Positions 61,343 to 64,000 of a stretch of 64,000 nucleotides of DNA are shown piece by piece; position 1 is the first letter of the stretch; each line of letters begins with the position of its first letter. The DNA comes from Pseudomonas cannabina (GTDB lineage: Bacteria > Pseudomonadota > Gammaproteobacteria > Pseudomonadales > Pseudomonadaceae): positions 2,790,001-2,854,000 of the forward strand of contig NZ_FNKU01000001.1 of the NCBI RefSeq assembly GCF_900100365.1. The letters run 5' to 3'. The notes below the pieces were generated by a model. It saw only the letters and a program-made list of their open reading frames with translations, was not told the origin of the DNA and made no database searches. The position numbers and the translations under genes were made by a program.

Positions 61343-63466
61343 ATGACTGAGGCTTTGCGAACCAGGCGTTCAAGTGGGTTGATAGTGATGAGCAACGATG
61401 TTTCCGGCGGCAGACCGTTTGCCCCCCAATTACTCCGTACTTCGGCGCAGGAAGCTGCCGAACGATTGCAACTCGCGCTGGATTCCGGCGCAGTGGTCGG
61501 CACGTGGGTGTGGGACATTGTTGCGGACAGACTGACTGGCGACGAACGATTTGCTCGTACGTTCGGGCTTTGCCCAAAAATGTGCGCCAGCGGCATGCCT
61601 CTCAAGAAGGTGACTGCGTCCATTCATCCTGACGACTCGGTCAAAGTCTACAAGATCATCGAAGATGCGTTGCTCAGTGGCGTTACCTACCGGTACGAAT
61701 ACCGGGTTCGCCATCTGGACGGCGATTATCGCTGGGTCGAAGCCAGCGGACGGATCGAACGCGACATCAACGGCGAGCCGGTCCGCAGCCTGGGCATACT
61801 CCTCGATATCAACAGCCGACGTATTGCCGAGGTCGAGCGAGACCGGCTCAATGAACTGCTGCGCATATTCACCGCAGCAGTTCCAGGCGTGGTTTACGCC
61901 AAGGATCTTGAAGGCAGAATGCTCGTAGCGAATCGGGGCACTGCACAGCTGATCGGGAAGCCGCCCGAGTTCTTCATAGGCAAGACCGATCTGGATTTTC
62001 TCGATGACAAGGATCAGGCGCGCATTCTCATGGAGACTGATCGCCGAATCATGCAAAACAACGCCAGTGAACAGATTGAAGAACGCGTCAATCTTCCTGA
62101 CGGTTCTGCAGCCATCTGGCTATCGACCAAAGCACCGATGGTTGATGACAACGGAAAAGTGATCGGTGTGATCGGCTCCTCCGTCGACGTGACCGCCCGA
62201 AAGAAAGCCGAAGAAGCGGTCCGCGAACTCAATCAAACGCTGGAGCAGCGCATCGAACAGGCTGTGCTGGAACGCGAACAGGTCGAAGATGCCTTGCGCC
62301 AGTCGCAGAAAATGGAAGCCGTCGGCCAACTGACGGGCGGCATCGCCCATGACTTCAATAACCTGCTGGCCGGCATATCGGGCAGCCTGGAACTGATTAC
62401 CAAACGACTCTCGCAAGGGCGTGTTGGCGATGTCGACCGCTACGTCTCGGTGGCGCAGAGCGCCGTGCGCCGCGCGGCTTCGCTGACTCACCGCTTGCTG
62501 GCCTTCTCACGGCGCCAGGCGCTGTCGCCGAAAGTGACCGATGTGAATGCGCTGATCGGGGACATGGAAGAGCTGATTGCACGCACGGTCGGTCCGGAAA
62601 TCGACATCAAGGTCGTTGCTCAACCTGACCTGTGGCCCGCGCTGATCGATCATGCGCAGCTGGAAAGCTCGCTGCTGAACCTGTGCCTGAACGCGCGCGA
62701 CGCGATGCCGAATGGCGGGCGCATCATCATCGAGACCGCAAACGCTTCGCTGGATGAATGCGTCGACCCGGATCACGGTGTCGCAGCGGGCGAACACTTG
62801 AGTATCCGCGTTACCGACACCGGCAGCGGCATGAGCCCGGAGGTGGTGGCGAAGGCTTACGAACCGTTCTTCACCACCAAACCGATCGGTGCTGGCACCG
62901 GCCTCGGGCTGTCGATGGTCTACGGTTTCGTGCGCCAGTCCGGCGGGCAAATCAAGGTCGAATCAGCCGTAGGCCAAGGCACTAGCGTGGTGATGCACCT
63001 GCCGCGTCATACCTCCGCGCTCGCGCCTCTCGACGCCGAGCCGCAGAGCGTGGAAGAGCCTGCCCACCGCTCGGGCGAAACCGTGCTGGTGGTCGATGAC
63101 GAACCGTCCGTGCGCATGCTGGTCACCGAAGTGATCACCGGCCTTGGCTACACCTGCCTGGAAGCGTCCGACGCGCAGTCCGGCCTGCAGATTCTCAAGT
63201 CGGACGCTCGCATCGACCTGCTCATCAGTGACATCGGCCTGCCCGGCGGCATGAACGGCCGGGAAATGGCCGATGCCGCCTGCGACTATCGCCCCGGGCT
63301 GCCGACGCTGTTTATCACCGGCTACGCCAAGACCTCGGTGCTGGACGGCTGCCATCTGCGCCCGTGCACTCAGGTGCTGACCAAACCCTTCGGGCTGGAC
63401 ACCCTGGCCGGGCGGGTGACCGGGCTGATCGGCGCGGCCGACGTGATGACGCGAAGCGCGCGCTGA
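61343..63466 (+). CDS. Hybrid sensor histidine kinase (PAS-PAS-HisKA-HATPase-REC)
   Basis: A 707-residue soluble sensor. Two PAS domains (about 35-155 VVGTWVWDIVADRLTGDERF, YRYEYRVRHLDGDYRWVEASG; about 165-285 VPGVVYAKDLEGRMLVANRGTAQLIGK) lead through a coiled coil to a HisKA region with MEAVGQLTGGIAHDFNNLLAGI (phospho-acceptor His about 335), HATPase_c (LNLCLNARDAMPNGG, VTDTGSGMSPEVV, GAGTGLGLSMVYGFV) and a receiver domain (about 580-700; VLVVDDEPSVR, LLISDIGLPGGMNG, LTKPFGLDTL). This AHDFNNLL subclass often works with an orphan regulator. No membrane segment is present. The ATG at 61388 is an alternative start; neither has a clear ribosome site. Signal and target unknown. Confidence 0.9.
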   Translation: MTEALRTRRSSGLIVMSNDVSGGRPFAPQLLRTSAQEAAERLQLALDSGAVVGTWVWDIVADRLTGDERFARTFGLCPKMCASGMPLKKVTASIHPDDSVKVYKIIEDALLSGVTYRYEYRVRHLDGDYRWVEASGRIERDINGEPVRSLGILLDINSRRIAEVERDRLNELLRIFTAAVPGVVYAKDLEGRMLVANRGTAQLIGKPPEFFIGKTDLDFLDDKDQARILMETDRRIMQNNASEQIEERVNLPDGSAAIWLSTKAPMVDDNGKVIGVIGSSVDVTARKKAEEAVRELNQTLEQRIEQAVLEREQVEDALRQSQKMEAVGQLTGGIAHDFNNLLAGISGSLELITKRLSQGRVGDVDRYVSVAQSAVRRAASLTHRLLAFSRRQALSPKVTDVNALIGDMEELIARTVGPEIDIKVVAQPDLWPALIDHAQLESSLLNLCLNARDAMPNGGRIIIETANASLDECVDPDHGVAAGEHLSIRVTDTGSGMSPEVVAKAYEPFFTTKPIGAGTGLGLSMVYGFVRQSGGQIKVESAVGQGTSVVMHLPRHTSALAPLDAEPQSVEEPAHRSGETVLVVDDEPSVRMLVTEVITGLGYTCLEASDAQSGLQILKSDARIDLLISDIGLPGGMNGREMADAACDYRPGLPTLFITGYAKTSVLDGCHLRPCTQVLTKPFGLDTLAGRVTGLIGAADVMTRSAR

Positions 63467-63638
63467 GCACAGCAAGATAAATCGGCGCACGCCTGATAGC
63501 CGAGAGTTGTACCACCGCGATCTCCACTCTGAACCAGCAAGGAGTGGAAAACCTCGATGCCACGCTGGATGCTCAAAAACCAGAACATCGCTCAAGGAAA
63601 CCTGACACACGACCCTGTGCAGAGTTAACCATCACTAA

Positions 63639-64000
63639 GGAGACGCTGAACAATTAACCCGTTCGCACCGTCCCCATTTCCAAGCCGGTTTTTTTCAACC
63701 TGCCGGCCTTATTTTACGTTTCTCGAGCAGATTTCTGCCCTCATTTTGCTGAAAGGCGGGCCAGTCCCGCCTTTCAGACGGATTTATCCTGCCGTCTGTT
63801 GTAAATACCGCTTGGCCAGCATCAGATTGGCCAACCCAAACAAACTGAACAACTGCGCTGTATTCTTTTCCAGCCCACGGTAGCGAACCTTGCGATGATT
63901 GAAGCGCACCTTGATTACCTGGAAGGGGTGCTCGACCTTGGCACGCAGTTGCGCCTTGGCATATTCAATTTTGCGCTTGACCCGATACAGCACGCTGCCT
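63639..64000 (-). mobile_element. End of a second IS5-family element (continues beyond the window)
   Basis: After CTAA (63635-63638, a typical YTAR target) the sequence begins GGAGACGCTGAACAATTAAC, which looks like an IS5-family terminus, followed by about 145 bp of non-coding sequence and the 3' end of a transposase gene. The other end is outside the window, so the exact boundary is provisional. Confidence 0.6.
63784..64000 (-). CDS. IS5-family transposase, C-terminal part (5' end outside window)
   Basis: The visible 70-odd residues read SVLYRVKRKIEYAKAQLRAK, then VEHPFQVIKVRFNHRKVRYRGLEKNTAQLFSLFGLANLMLAKRYLQ. This is the conserved IS5-group C-terminus with the catalytic Glu in the KAQLRAKVEHPFQ region. 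The frame is open through the window edge. It differs clearly from the transposase at 25234-26087, so the window contains two distinct IS5-family subgroups. The element lies 170 bp downstream of the hybrid kinase and does not disrupt it. Confidence 0.85.
   Translation of the reverse strand, partial: GSVLYRVKRKIEYAKAQLRAKVEHPFQVIKVRFNHRKVRYRGLEKNTAQLFSLFGLANLMLAKRYLQQTAG

Overview
This window looks like chromosome of a Pseudomonas syringae-group bacterium. The evidence is a polar-flagellum gene cluster with sigma-54 and sigma-28 promoters, a bphO-bphP bacteriophytochrome operon, pobR/pobA, pipecolate catabolism genes of Pseudomonas type, and families of small GC-rich hairpin repeats (cores GCTCYGCG / CGCGGAGCG) like those scattered through P. 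syringae genomes. No tRNA, rRNA, CRISPR array or replication origin was seen.

Layout. (1) 1-10.9 kb, flagellum and chemotaxis: flgB-flgC-flgD-flgE on the minus strand behind a consensus sigma-54 promoter, then a second, partial hook-protein paralogue; cheV-cheR; flgA, flgM (textbook sigma-28 promoter), flgN and a PilZ protein (flgZ). A cynS-DUF1348 pair and an unrecognised protein sit among them. (2) 10.9-18.2 kb: an MFS transporter, a glutamine synthetase remnant, a methyltransferase with its own sigma-28 box diverging from a glycosyltransferase with a sigma-54-like box, a kinase / TPR-response-regulator pair and an SH3-coiled-coil membrane protein. (3) 18.2-22.3 kb: ppnN and the p-hydroxybenzoate module pobR/pobA. 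(4) 22.3-27.7 kb: an orphan type VI secretion effector gene broken by a frameshift and by an IS5-family insertion, with an intact overlapping membrane gene that is probably its immunity gene. (5) 27.7-37.9 kb: bphOP, a three-gene envelope operon (sialidase-fold, membrane protein, LTA-synthase-like sulfatase), and a PepSY / cytochrome b561 pair divergent from a QseBC/PmrAB-type two-component system. (6) 37.9-43.6 kb: amaA, amaB, an aminotransferase and hglS, which together form a route from pipecolate through 2-aminoadipate and 2-oxoadipate to 2-hydroxyglutarate. (7) 43.6-51.5 kb: repeats, a DUF3100 membrane protein, LysR/sdaA, a LysE exporter with a YqcI/YcgG-family protein and a divergent LysR, then two tandem copies of a ~370-bp hairpin-rich repeat. 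(8) 51.5-57.8 kb: an M20 amidohydrolase / aldehyde dehydrogenase / 3-hydroxyacid dehydrogenase operon with a divergent LysR, and a zinc alcohol dehydrogenase. (9) 57.8-64 kb: a hydantoin/allantoin-type racemase, a GntR regulator carrying an in-frame amber stop, an NCS1 permease, a hybrid sensor kinase, and the end of a second IS5-family element running off the window.

The main items for a second look are the doubly broken effector with intact putative immunity gene, the sigma-28-driven methyltransferase, the nonsense-mutated GntR regulator with its paired palindromic operators, the hook paralogue with an internal domain duplication, the YcgG-LysE-LysR unit, and the hairpin repeats whose arms vary together. 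All calls come from reading the sequence; no database search was run.
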